A DNA stretch of 12,776 nt from an uncultured Selenomonadaceae bacterium (GTDB lineage Bacteria; Bacillota; Negativicutes; Selenomonadales; Selenomonadaceae). A program made the translations under genes and the position numbers. Within the stretch, counting starts at the first letter, position 1; the number at the start of each line of letters is the position of its first letter. Positions 6,822 to 12,776 of this stretch are shown here, in pieces. The notes under the pieces were generated by a model. It saw nothing but the letters and a program-made list of their open reading frames with translations. It made no database searches and was not told the DNA's origin. The stretch spans positions 1 through 12,776 of the forward strand of contig CAJOKY010000034.1 in the NCBI GenBank assembly GCA_905235425.1, in the 5' to 3' direction.

Positions 6822-7340
6822 ATGAAAAATGATTTGTATAAGCAAGCGATAAATTTAAATCAAATGGCGGTCTTTGAGTGGAATCTTTTGGAAGACACGC
6901 TGGAATTTGACGAAATGATGAAAGTTTTAATTCAACACGATCTTCCCAAAACCCACGTGAAAAGACATTTGCTGGTCGCAAAATTGATTCACCGCGAAGA
7001 CAGAACCGAATTCAGAAATCAAGTGAAAAAAATATTGAACTTGGAAACTGTGCGCTCCATACCTTTTGAAGATTTTGAATTTGATTTTCGTTTTCGTACC
7101 TCAAACAATTATTACGTTTGGTTCCGAGCAATGTATCGCGCAGAATTTCAAAATAAAAAAGTCGTCAAAGTCTTCGGCTTTATCCGTAATGAAGACAAAA
7201 CCTTGAAAGAACAAGAAGAATTGAAGGCGATTATTGAACGCGATCCGATGACAGGACTTTACAGTAAAACCCATGCGCCTTACTTGGTGAATCAAATACT
7301 TTCCGACCCGTCAAAAAAAAAATGCGCTCCTTGTTATTGA
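6822..7340 (+). CDS. Diguanylate cyclase, 5' part (PAS-like sensor and start of GGDEF), frameshifted
   Basis: First part of a PAS-GGDEF-GAF protein that is split by a frameshift. Residues about 1-130 form a PAS-like sensor (AVFEWNLLEDTLEFDEMM, DFEFDFRFRTSNNYYVWFRA, VVKVFGFIRNEDKTLKEQEE). Residue 137 onward begins the GGDEF domain with RDPMTGLYSKTHAPYLVNQI. After an A10 run (7313-7322) the reading becomes CAPCY and stops at 7338-7340. The -1 shifted frame continues as ALLVIDLDNF. With nine As the gene would be one 500-residue protein covering 6822-8325. AGAGGG precedes the ATG. An indel error, a real loss-of-function mutation, or transcriptional slippage on the A run are all possible. Alone, this piece would lack the catalytic site. 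Confidence 0.85.
   Translation: MKNDLYKQAINLNQMAVFEWNLLEDTLEFDEMMKVLIQHDLPKTHVKRHLLVAKLIHREDRTEFRNQVKKILNLETVRSIPFEDFEFDFRFRTSNNYYVWFRAMYRAEFQNKKVVKVFGFIRNEDKTLKEQEELKAIIERDPMTGLYSKTHAPYLVNQILSDPSKKKCAPCY
7313..7322 (+). other. A10 run at the frameshift point of the cyclase gene
   Basis: Ten consecutive A sit where the two halves of the GGDEF domain change frame. One base fewer (A9) gives Ser-Lys-Lys-Asn-Ala-Leu-Leu and joins both parts seamlessly. Runs of this length are prone to polymerase slippage, replication indels and sequencing error. Confidence 0.85.
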
Positions 7341-7341
7341 T

Positions 7342-8325
7342 TTGGATAATTTTAAATCTGTCAATGACAAGCTCGGGCATTTGATTGGCGATGCGGTTAT
7401 TATGGATATGGCGATGAATCTCAAAACTACTTTCCGCAAGACAGATATTTTGGGACATATCGGCGGCGACGAATTTATGGTTTTGATGAAGGATATAAAG
7501 TCTGATGAAATTGTTCATCAAAAGTGCAATCAACTTCGTGATTTGCTTCGACGAGTTTATGACCACGAAGGCGAAAAAGTTTCTGTGTCGTCGAGCATCG
7601 GAATTGCACTTTTTCCTGAACACGGCGAAGATTATAATACGCTTTTCACTCTTGCAGATGTAGCACTTCATCAGAGCAAAAAAAATGGCAAGGATACTCA
7701 AACCATTTACAGTGCAAGTTTTGATGCACTTTCTGACGACGATAAATCCCAAAATAAAGCCGAATCCAATATTTTAAGTACGAATTTCAGACAAATGCTT
7801 TCCAATCCGATGGAATATATTTTTCAAATGGTTTTCAATTCCAAAGACACCTCTTTGTCGGTTCAGTTGTTGTTACAAGTCTTTGCGAAATATTTCAAAG
7901 TTCATCGCGCATATGTTTTCTGGCACATCGACGGACCTTATTGGCCAAGAATTTTATTTGATTATGTCAAAGACGGTTTCAAGAAAACTGAAATTGCTCA
8001 CGATCCGCCTTTAAGATTACAGATTCGCAAGAGGTACAGAAACACGAAGCTTGGGCGGTTCAGCGAATGTGATGACGTTGAAAAATTATTTGGTAGAGTG
8101 CGGAGAGAATTTGAACGTCGGCAAATTCGTTCTTATATCGAATGTGCGGTTATGGACGGAGATAAATTCATAGGTTGCGTCGGCTTTGATGATTGCAAAA
8201 AAAGTCGCACTTGGTCAAGTGAAGAACACGAAGTGTTATTTGCTTTTGCGGAAATTATGCGCAGATTTTTATTTGGGCAAATTTATTATGAGATGACCAA
8301 GCGCAATGGCAGATGGGGCTTGTAA
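7342..8325 (+). CDS. Diguanylate cyclase, 3' part (GGDEF core and GAF domain)
   Basis: Second part of the frameshifted cyclase, which would make cyclic di-GMP from two GTP. The TTG at 7342 is only nominal: the frame is open back to the A10 run and reads ALLVIDLDNFKSVNDKLGH, the start of the GGDEF core. The active site is intact (HIGGDEFMVLM), and RKTD lies five residues before it, matching the inhibitory I-site RxxD. VSSSIGIALFPEHGED and ADVALHQSKKNGKD complete the domain. From about residue 150 comes a GAF-like domain ending in FIGCVGFDDCKKSRTW and SSEEHEVLFAFAEIMRRFL. The stop is 21 bp before RpiR 2, so the two are probably co-transcribed. Without slippage there is no good ribosome site to start this half on its own. 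Confidence 0.85.
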   Translation: MDNFKSVNDKLGHLIGDAVIMDMAMNLKTTFRKTDILGHIGGDEFMVLMKDIKSDEIVHQKCNQLRDLLRRVYDHEGEKVSVSSSIGIALFPEHGEDYNTLFTLADVALHQSKKNGKDTQTIYSASFDALSDDDKSQNKAESNILSTNFRQMLSNPMEYIFQMVFNSKDTSLSVQLLLQVFAKYFKVHRAYVFWHIDGPYWPRILFDYVKDGFKKTEIAHDPPLRLQIRKRYRNTKLGRFSECDDVEKLFGRVRREFERRQIRSYIECAVMDGDKFIGCVGFDDCKKSRTWSSEEHEVLFAFAEIMRRFLFGQIYYEMTKRNGRWGL

Positions 8326-8346
8326 CCTTTTTGCGAGGTAAATTTT

Positions 8347-9183
8347 ATGATCGGGTTGCTTGGAAAACTTGACGACCAAACCAATTTCTCTGACACTGAA
8401 AAACGCATTGCAAATTATATAATGGAAAATTTCAGAGAGATTGCGAATTTATCGACACGCCAACTTGCAAGAAAAACTTTTACCAGTTCTGCCGCGATTG
8501 TCCGTTTCAGTCAAAAATTAGGCTTCGAGGGCTACACGGATTTTAAAACAAAATTTTTTGCTGCAATGATGCAACATGTCTGCGAGCCGCAAGATAAATT
8601 TATCACTGACAAAGACACGATAAATAAAATTATCGAAAAAGTTGTAAGCATAGAAATTTCCGCCTTGAAAGAAACTTATGAAAAAATTGACCCTAATCAA
8701 TTTACTAGAGCTTTAAATTATTTGGCTTCCGCTGAGCACATAGATTTTTACGCAATGGACAATAATTTAAATTTGGCGAGAATGGCAGCAGAAAATTTTA
8801 TCATGGCGAATAAATATTCGTCGGTGAATACGTCGGTTAAAATGCAATATCTTTCATCTTACGAAGTACCTAAAACTCATATTTCATTTTTTATAAGTCG
8901 AACTGGTGAAAACCGAATTTTAACGGACATCGCCAAAAATTTGAAAAAACAGAACGCAACAATTTTTTGTATAACTTCGTCGGGAAAGTCCACTCTTGCA
9001 AATTTATCAAAAGTATCTTTTGAAGTCGCTACTACTGACAAAATGGAGGAACTCGGACCGCGAGTATTTTTGACGGGCGCAAAATTTGTTATTGACACTT
9101 TATTTGCTTTATTGATGGCAAAAATGAATTATCAAGAGACCAAATACAGAAATGAATGGTTGGAAAAAATTTTAAAATATTGA
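8347..9183 (+). CDS. RpiR/MurR-family transcriptional regulator 2 (HTH + SIS-like)
   Basis: Second RpiR-type regulator, 278 residues like its paralogue at 5415 and alignable to it end to end. Shared blocks include LSTRQLARKTF, SSAAIVRF, QKLGFEGYTDFK, IDFYAMD, ELGPRVF and GAKFVIDTL. The HTH lies in about residues 1-75. The SIS-like half has the degenerate loops AMDNNLNLA and SRTGEN where GxGxS and SxSGxT would be expected, so both paralogues share the same divergence. The ATG is set by GAGGTAA 6 nt upstream. It lies 21 bp behind the cyclase and ends in a terminator, followed by the EIIC operon promoter. It probably regulates that operon. Two paralogues could recognise different ligands or sites, or form mixed oligomers. 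Confidence 0.9.
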   Translation: MIGLLGKLDDQTNFSDTEKRIANYIMENFREIANLSTRQLARKTFTSSAAIVRFSQKLGFEGYTDFKTKFFAAMMQHVCEPQDKFITDKDTINKIIEKVVSIEISALKETYEKIDPNQFTRALNYLASAEHIDFYAMDNNLNLARMAAENFIMANKYSSVNTSVKMQYLSSYEVPKTHISFFISRTGENRILTDIAKNLKKQNATIFCITSSGKSTLANLSKVSFEVATTDKMEELGPRVFLTGAKFVIDTLFALLMAKMNYQETKYRNEWLEKILKY

Positions 9184-9199
9184 TGTCACATACAATCTA

Positions 9200-9229
9200 G
9201 TCGTCATTTATTGACGGCTTATTTTTTTT
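9200..9229 (+). terminator. Rho-independent terminator after RpiR 2
   Basis: GTCGTCA (9200-9206), loop TTTAT, TGACGGC (9212-9218): a 7-bp stem with one G-U pair. A T-rich tail (TTATTTTTTTT) follows. It separates the cyclase-RpiR 2 unit from the EIIC operon. Confidence 0.85.
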
Positions 9230-9232
9230 AAA

Positions 9233-9250
9233 CGTAACAGTTGCTACACA
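9233..9250. promoter_or_regulatory. Candidate RpiR operator before the EIIC operon
   Basis: CGTAACAGTTGCTACACA resembles the perfect palindrome ahead of EIIB (core TGTAAC-ACC-GTTACA), with one mismatch in the arms and one extra spacer base. It lies 57 bp upstream of the -35 box at 9307. TTGCTACA within it (9241-9248) also pairs with TGTAGCAA at 9276-9283, giving a second, wider inverted repeat in the same gap. Confidence 0.4.
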
Positions 9251-9306
9251 AAAATTTCCATCCTTCATAAACTTTTGTAGCAATGCTCCGAAAGTTTACG
9301 ATTTTA

Positions 9307-9335
9307 TTGAGATGATAAAAATTAAATGTTATATT
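9307..9335 (+). promoter_or_regulatory. Sigma-70-type promoter of the EIIC-EIIA-GH1-GH16 operon
   Basis: TTGAGA (9307-9312), 17-bp spacer, TATATT (9330-9335); start expected near 9342. It is followed by a 35-nt leader and AGGAGGG (9362-9368), 8 nt before the EIIC ATG. Confidence 0.7.
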
Positions 9336-9376
9336 TTCGGCATAAAAAATAAAAAGTTTTTAGGAGGGTAAGGAGA

Positions 9377-10693
9377 ATGAACAAGCAAGAACTGTTCGAC
9401 AAGTTTATTGAGTTTATGGGCAACTTTGCACAAATCAAAGCGATTGTTGCCTTGCGTGACGGTTTTATTATGACAACTCCGTTCACAATCTGCGGATCGG
9501 TTTTTTTGTTGATTGCCAATTTGCCGATTCCGGGTTATCCTGATTTTATGGCGGGAATTTTTGGTCCTAATTGGACAGACTCACTCAATGCTGTTGCAGG
9601 AGCAACTTTCGGCGTTTTGGCATTGATTGTCGTTGCCGGAATCACTTATCGCTATGTTGCAAATGAAGGTTGCGACGCAAGTATGGCATCACTTTTGGCC
9701 GTTTCCACATTTTTAATTATTATGCCGCCTGAAATTATCACTCAGAGCGGCGAAACTGTCGGCGGTATCATTCCCAAAAATTGGGTTGGCTCAAACGGCG
9801 TTATAACTGCTATCGTCATTGCATTCTTTGTTGCTTATATTTGTGTTTACTGCGAAAAAAATCACATCGGGATAAAAATGCCTGATTCAGTTCCTGGCGG
9901 TGTTGCCAGAGCTTTTGAGGCATTGACGCCTGGTTTTATCTGCTTTACTGCGGGTTCTATAATTTTCGGTATTTGCCATCATCTGCTTGATACAAGTATG
10001 CCTGAATTATTCTTCAAAGTTATTCAAACTCCGTTGCAAGGTCTGTCTGATACTATCGTCGGCGGAATCGTGATCGTCGGTCTGCAAAGTATCCTGTTCT
10101 GGGCAGGCGTTCACGGTCCGAACGTTGTCGGCGGCGTTGTAAGTCCGTTACTTCTTGCAAACTCTATCGACAACCAAACTTTATTTGATGCGGGGCAACT
10201 TATTGGAAATCCTGCCGCACACATTATGACAATCCAAGTTAATGATGTTTTTGTAAAGAGCGGAGGTTGTGGTTTAACTCTCGGATTACTTATTGCCAGT
10301 CTTATGGTTGCAAAATCTGATCAGTTAAAATCACTTACAAAAATGGCGATTGTTCCTGGATTTTTCAACATCAACGAGCCTGTTATTTTTGGCTTGCCTA
10401 TTGTTTTCAACCCTTATTTAATCGTACCTTTCATTCTTGTTCCCGTTATCGCATTGATTATCACTTACACTTCAATAGCCATCGGATTTATGTCACCATT
10501 CACCGCAGTTCAAGTACCTTGGACAACTCCGCCGATTATAGCCGGTTTGCTGTTGAACGGCTGGCAAGGCGCAGTTATTCAAATCATCAACCTTGCTATG
10601 GCGGTGGCTGTGTATCTGCCGTTTGTCAAAACTCAAGATAAAGCATGCTTGGAGGAAGAGGCGGCTCAACAGGCAATGGAGGATGAAGGCTAA
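9377..10693 (+). CDS. celB: PTS EIIC component, cellobiose/beta-glucoside permease
   Basis: Membrane transporter that binds and translocates cellobiose-type beta-glucosides while EIIB phosphorylates them. At 438 residues it is the full length of a lactose/cellobiose-family EIIC. About ten hydrophobic segments are visible, for example residues 28-50, 75-92, 140-160, 183-202 and 225-245. The substrate-site blocks are intact: GVHGPNVVGG with His246, and FNINEPVIFGLPIVFNP with Glu334, the two residues known in this family to bind the sugar. The tail is acidic (LEEEAAQQAMEDEG). It is first in the operon and 39 bp ahead of EIIA. AGGAGGG 8 nt upstream sets the start; the closer AAGGAG is too near to serve. 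The exact sugar is inferred from the lichenase and GH1 enzyme downstream. Confidence 0.95.
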   Translation: MNKQELFDKFIEFMGNFAQIKAIVALRDGFIMTTPFTICGSVFLLIANLPIPGYPDFMAGIFGPNWTDSLNAVAGATFGVLALIVVAGITYRYVANEGCDASMASLLAVSTFLIIMPPEIITQSGETVGGIIPKNWVGSNGVITAIVIAFFVAYICVYCEKNHIGIKMPDSVPGGVARAFEALTPGFICFTAGSIIFGICHHLLDTSMPELFFKVIQTPLQGLSDTIVGGIVIVGLQSILFWAGVHGPNVVGGVVSPLLLANSIDNQTLFDAGQLIGNPAAHIMTIQVNDVFVKSGGCGLTLGLLIASLMVAKSDQLKSLTKMAIVPGFFNINEPVIFGLPIVFNPYLIVPFILVPVIALIITYTSIAIGFMSPFTAVQVPWTTPPIIAGLLLNGWQGAVIQIINLAMAVAVYLPFVKTQDKACLEEEAAQQAMEDEG

Positions 10694-10732
10694 TCTGCCT
10701 GAAACCAACACTTTTTGATAGGAGGATTACTT

Positions 10733-11053
10733 ATGGAAATCATGGAAGGTTTGGACATGACTGCAATGCAGATTATTTCCAACGTCGGGACTGCTCGCTC
10801 AAGTTATATTGAGGCAATTCAGCAGGCAAAAGTTGGAAATTACGACGAGGCTGAACAACTTATTGCGGAAGGTGACGAGGCATTTGCCGAAGGTCACGAC
10901 GCACATTTGAAACTTTTGCAGAAAGAGGCTGAAGGCAATAACGTTGTTATGCTTTTGATTCTTCATGCGGAAGATCAGCTGATGAGTGCGGAAGGTTTCA
11001 AAATTATCGCCAATGAACTCATTGACGTTTACAAGAAAATTAACAAAAATTAA
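10733..11053 (+). CDS. celC: PTS EIIA component, lactose/cellobiose family
   Basis: Cytoplasmic phosphocarrier that takes phosphate from HPr and hands it to EIIB; it acts as a trimeric helical bundle in this family. It is 106 residues, the usual size. The active motif LLILHAEDQLMSAE gives His78 as the phosphorylated residue and Asp81 as the metal-binding residue, the same numbering as lactococcal EIIA-Lac. The ATG at 10733 is chosen because AGGAGG (10720-10725) lies 7 nt before it. A longer reading from TTG 10715 would put the ribosome site inside the gene. It is between EIIC (39-bp gap) and GH1 (56-bp gap). No EI or HPr gene is present, so the host must supply both. Confidence 0.95.
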   Translation: MEIMEGLDMTAMQIISNVGTARSSYIEAIQQAKVGNYDEAEQLIAEGDEAFAEGHDAHLKLLQKEAEGNNVVMLLILHAEDQLMSAEGFKIIANELIDVYKKINKN

Positions 11054-11109
11054 TTTTTTTCTTGACGTTGCTAATGTTATTTGCCTTTACTTCAATAGGA
11101 GATGATTTT

Positions 11110-12537
11110 ATGGGATTTCCGAAAAAATTTTTATGGGGCGGCGCAGTCGCCGCTCATCAACTTGAAGGCGGCTGGCAAGAAGGCGGCAAAGGTTTAAGCG
11201 TTGCGGATGTTATGACTGTTGCTGAAGGCGATAACGATGCCACGAAAGAACGCAAAATCACTGACGGCGTTTTGCCCGGTCATACTTATCCCAATCATGA
11301 GGCGATTGATTTTTATCACCGCTACAAAGAAGATATTAAACTTTTGGCTGAGATGGGGTTCAAATGTTTCCGCACTTCGATTGCTTGGACAAGAATTTTT
11401 CCTAACGGTGACGATGCCGAACCGAATGAAGCAGGTTTAAAATTTTATGACGATCTTTTTGACGAAATGCTCAAATATAATATTGAGCCGGTTGTTACTC
11501 TCTGTCATTTTGAATTGCCTTTAAATGTCGTGAAAAAATATGGCGGTTTCAGAGATCGTCGCGTGGTTGATCTGTTCGTAAAATTTGCCGTTACCTGCTT
11601 TAATCGCTACAAAAATAAAGTCAAATATTGGATGACTTTCAACGAGATAAATAATCAGGCTGATGTCAACAGAGAATTTACGGCTTTTACAAATTCCGGC
11701 GTTCAATATCAGCCCGGCGAAAATCGCTATCAGACTCTTTATCAAGTCGTTCACCATGAATTTATTGCAAGTGCAAAAGCAGTTATTGAAGGACACAAAA
11801 TCAATCCCGACTTTCAAATTGGCTGTATGATTGCTATGACTCCTATTTATCCTGAAACTTGCAAGCCGACAGATCAAATTGCTTACGTCGAAGAAAATCG
11901 CCGCTTAAATTTTTTCTATAGCGATGTGCATTGTCGCGGACATTATCCCGTTTACATGCTCAAACATTGGGAAAACGCGGGCATAAATATAAAAAGGGAG
12001 GACGGCGATCTGGAAATTCTTGACAAGGGCAAAGTGGATTATATTGCTTTTTCTTATTATCAGAGCGGAGCAACCAAATTTGATGATGTTGAAAATAAGC
12101 CTGTCAAGACCAGAAATTCTTTTGTCAGAGTCAATGACTGGGGCTGGCAAATTGATCCCGTTGGTCTTCGTTATGCATTGAACGTTTTAAGCGAGCGTTA
12201 TGAGTTGCCGCTTTTTATCGTTGAAAACGGCATCGGTCTTCACGAAGCAAAAACGAATGAAGAAATTCAAGATGACGGACGCATAAAATATTTTTCCGAG
12301 CATATCGCGCAGGTCAAAAAAGCTATCGACGAAGACGGAGTTACCGTTATGGGATATTTGCCTTGGGGTCCTATTGATATTGTTTCTGCAGGTACCGGCG
12401 AAATGGAAAAACGCTATGGCTTTATTTATGTCGATAAAGATAATAAAGGCGAAGGAACTTTGGAGCGTCGTCCCAAAAAATCTTTTTACTGGTATCGAAA
12501 AGTTATTTTGAGTAACGGCGAAGATTTGAGCGTGTGA
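11110..12537 (+). CDS. bglA: GH1 6-phospho-beta-glucosidase
   Basis: Cytoplasmic retaining hydrolase of family 1 that splits PTS-imported 6-phospho-beta-glucosides into glucose 6-phosphate and sugar. It is 475 residues, typical for the family. It starts FPKKFLWGGAVAAHQLEGGW, the family N-terminal signature. Acid/base Glu179 lies in MTFNEIN and nucleophile Glu372 in FIVENGIG. The SAGTGEMEKRYGFIYVD and KKSFYWY blocks are those of the phosphate-recognising members, which favours 6-phospho-beta-glucosidase over plain beta-glucosidase. The ATG at 11110 is preferred over an upstream TTG (11062), since AGGAGA sits 7 nt before it and homology begins there. The stop lies 3 bp before the lichenase ATG, suggesting translational coupling. 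The name bglA is by family and the precise substrate is inferred. Confidence 0.95.
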   Translation: MGFPKKFLWGGAVAAHQLEGGWQEGGKGLSVADVMTVAEGDNDATKERKITDGVLPGHTYPNHEAIDFYHRYKEDIKLLAEMGFKCFRTSIAWTRIFPNGDDAEPNEAGLKFYDDLFDEMLKYNIEPVVTLCHFELPLNVVKKYGGFRDRRVVDLFVKFAVTCFNRYKNKVKYWMTFNEINNQADVNREFTAFTNSGVQYQPGENRYQTLYQVVHHEFIASAKAVIEGHKINPDFQIGCMIAMTPIYPETCKPTDQIAYVEENRRLNFFYSDVHCRGHYPVYMLKHWENAGINIKREDGDLEILDKGKVDYIAFSYYQSGATKFDDVENKPVKTRNSFVRVNDWGWQIDPVGLRYALNVLSERYELPLFIVENGIGLHEAKTNEEIQDDGRIKYFSEHIAQVKKAIDEDGVTVMGYLPWGPIDIVSAGTGEMEKRYGFIYVDKDNKGEGTLERRPKKSFYWYRKVILSNGEDLSV

Positions 12538-12540
12538 GCT

Positions 12541-12776
12541 ATGAAAAATTTTACCAAAAATTTACTTGCCGGTGCTTTGTCACTCGGGTTAATGTTATGC
12601 GCGACAACTTCGGAAGTTCAAGCTGAGCTGGCCACCAAAAATCCTTCAAAAGCTTTTTTTGTAGACTTCAAAAAAGGTACCATGCCTGAAGGTTTTGAAG
12701 CGGCACACGGTTATACCAACGGCAATCCCTTCATGGTCAACTGGTACAAAGAAAATGTTCGTTTTATTGGCGGAAA
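12541..12776 (+). CDS. GH16 endo-beta-1,3-1,4-glucanase (lichenase), 5' part with signal peptide
   Basis: Start of the secreted lichenase whose catalytic half is at 1-631. The frame runs through the terminal repeat into it, giving 255 residues in total. MKNFTKNLLAGALSLGLML is a signal sequence with a charged start and a hydrophobic core. Cleavage is likely after VQA (residue 28). The cysteine at 20 lacks the small residue needed before a lipobox Cys, so secretion by signal peptidase I is favoured over a lipoprotein. The ATG follows the GH1 stop by 3 bp and has no strong ribosome site, so coupling to GH1 translation is likely. After cleavage, the region around residues 38-80 (FFVDFKKGTMPEGFEAAHGY) opens the GH16 domain. 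It is cut by the window end, not truncated biologically. Confidence 0.93.
   Translation, partial: MKNFTKNLLAGALSLGLMLCATTSEVQAELATKNPSKAFFVDFKKGTMPEGFEAAHGYTNGNPFMVNWYKENVRFIGG
12678..12776. repeat. Terminal direct repeat, right copy (99 bp)
   Basis: Exact copy of 1-99, in the same orientation and the same reading frame of the GH16 gene. It marks the closure point of the circle. Confidence 0.95.

Larger units (their letters stand above)
1..12776. mobile_element. Probable complete circular plasmid, about 12,677 bp
   Basis: The first and last 99 bases of the window are identical and end exactly at the window edges, as expected when a circular molecule is assembled as a linear contig. Closing the circle restores a single open frame for the GH16 gene: signal peptide at 12541, catalytic domain at 1-631. 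A rolling-circle-type Rep gene with its own promoter is present, which supports an autonomous plasmid. I see no relaxase, partition genes, toxin-antitoxin pair or resistance gene. The size is large for a rolling-circle plasmid. The alternative is a chromosomal tandem duplication of the GH16 gene that happens to be cut symmetrically, which is less likely. Confidence 0.8.

Noticed and set aside
10715..10732. N-terminal extension of EIIA from a TTG start
   Set aside because: It would contain the AGGAGG ribosome site of the ATG at 10733.
11062..11109. N-terminal extension of GH1 from a TTG start
   Set aside because: No ribosome site before the TTG, and family similarity begins at GFPKKFLWGG after the ATG at 11110, which has AGGAGA in place.
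1..12776. CRISPR array, tRNA or rRNA genes, conjugation or mobilisation genes
   Set aside because: No regularly spaced repeats, no cloverleaf or rRNA-like sequence, and no relaxase motif protein other than the Rep were seen on either strand.

Overview
The window looks like one complete circular molecule written out once with a short overlap. Bases 1-99 are repeated exactly at 12678-12776, and the two copies end at the two ends of the window. Closing the circle gives about 12,677 bp and joins a gene start at 12541 to the open frame at 1-631. The presence of a rolling-circle-type Rep gene supports a plasmid, though a genuine tandem repeat cannot be excluded from sequence alone. The host is probably a Bacillota bacterium. 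The evidence is AT-rich DNA, strong AGGAGG ribosome sites, a lactose/cellobiose-type PTS, RpiR regulators and a PAS-GGDEF-GAF protein. A Negativicutes or clostridial gut/rumen bacterium is plausible but not proven. All recognised genes lie on the + strand.

Replication half (about 632-5414). After the terminator at 661-702 comes about 1.5 kb with no intact gene. It holds frame-broken remnants, including a piece resembling an IS5-type transposase C-terminus. A consensus-grade sigma-70 promoter (1970-1998) and a leader of about 270 nt precede a GTG-started 793-residue Rep (2278-4659) with an HUH motif. Its first ~270 residues are low-complexity and lie over a series of DNA hairpins. About 750 bp without a gene follows, with several inverted repeats and another good promoter-like pair.

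Catabolic half (5415 to 12677, continuing at 1-631). The order is: RpiR regulator 1; PTS EIIB; terminator; a diguanylate cyclase split by a frameshift in an A10 run; RpiR regulator 2; terminator; promoter; then an operon of EIIC, EIIA, GH1 6-phospho-beta-glucosidase and a secreted GH16 lichenase across the circle junction, closed by a strong terminator.

How it fits together (inference from families). The lichenase cuts mixed-linkage beta-glucan outside the cell. EIIB, EIIC and EIIA import and phosphorylate the released beta-glucosides, using host EI and HPr. The GH1 enzyme splits the 6-phospho-sugar in the cytoplasm. The two RpiR paralogues probably control the cassette through TGTAAC/GTTACA-type palindromes ahead of EIIB and EIIC. 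The cyclase sits among these genes and may link them to c-di-GMP signalling. The notable point is a near-complete beta-glucan uptake and degradation pathway on a small, apparently rolling-circle plasmid.
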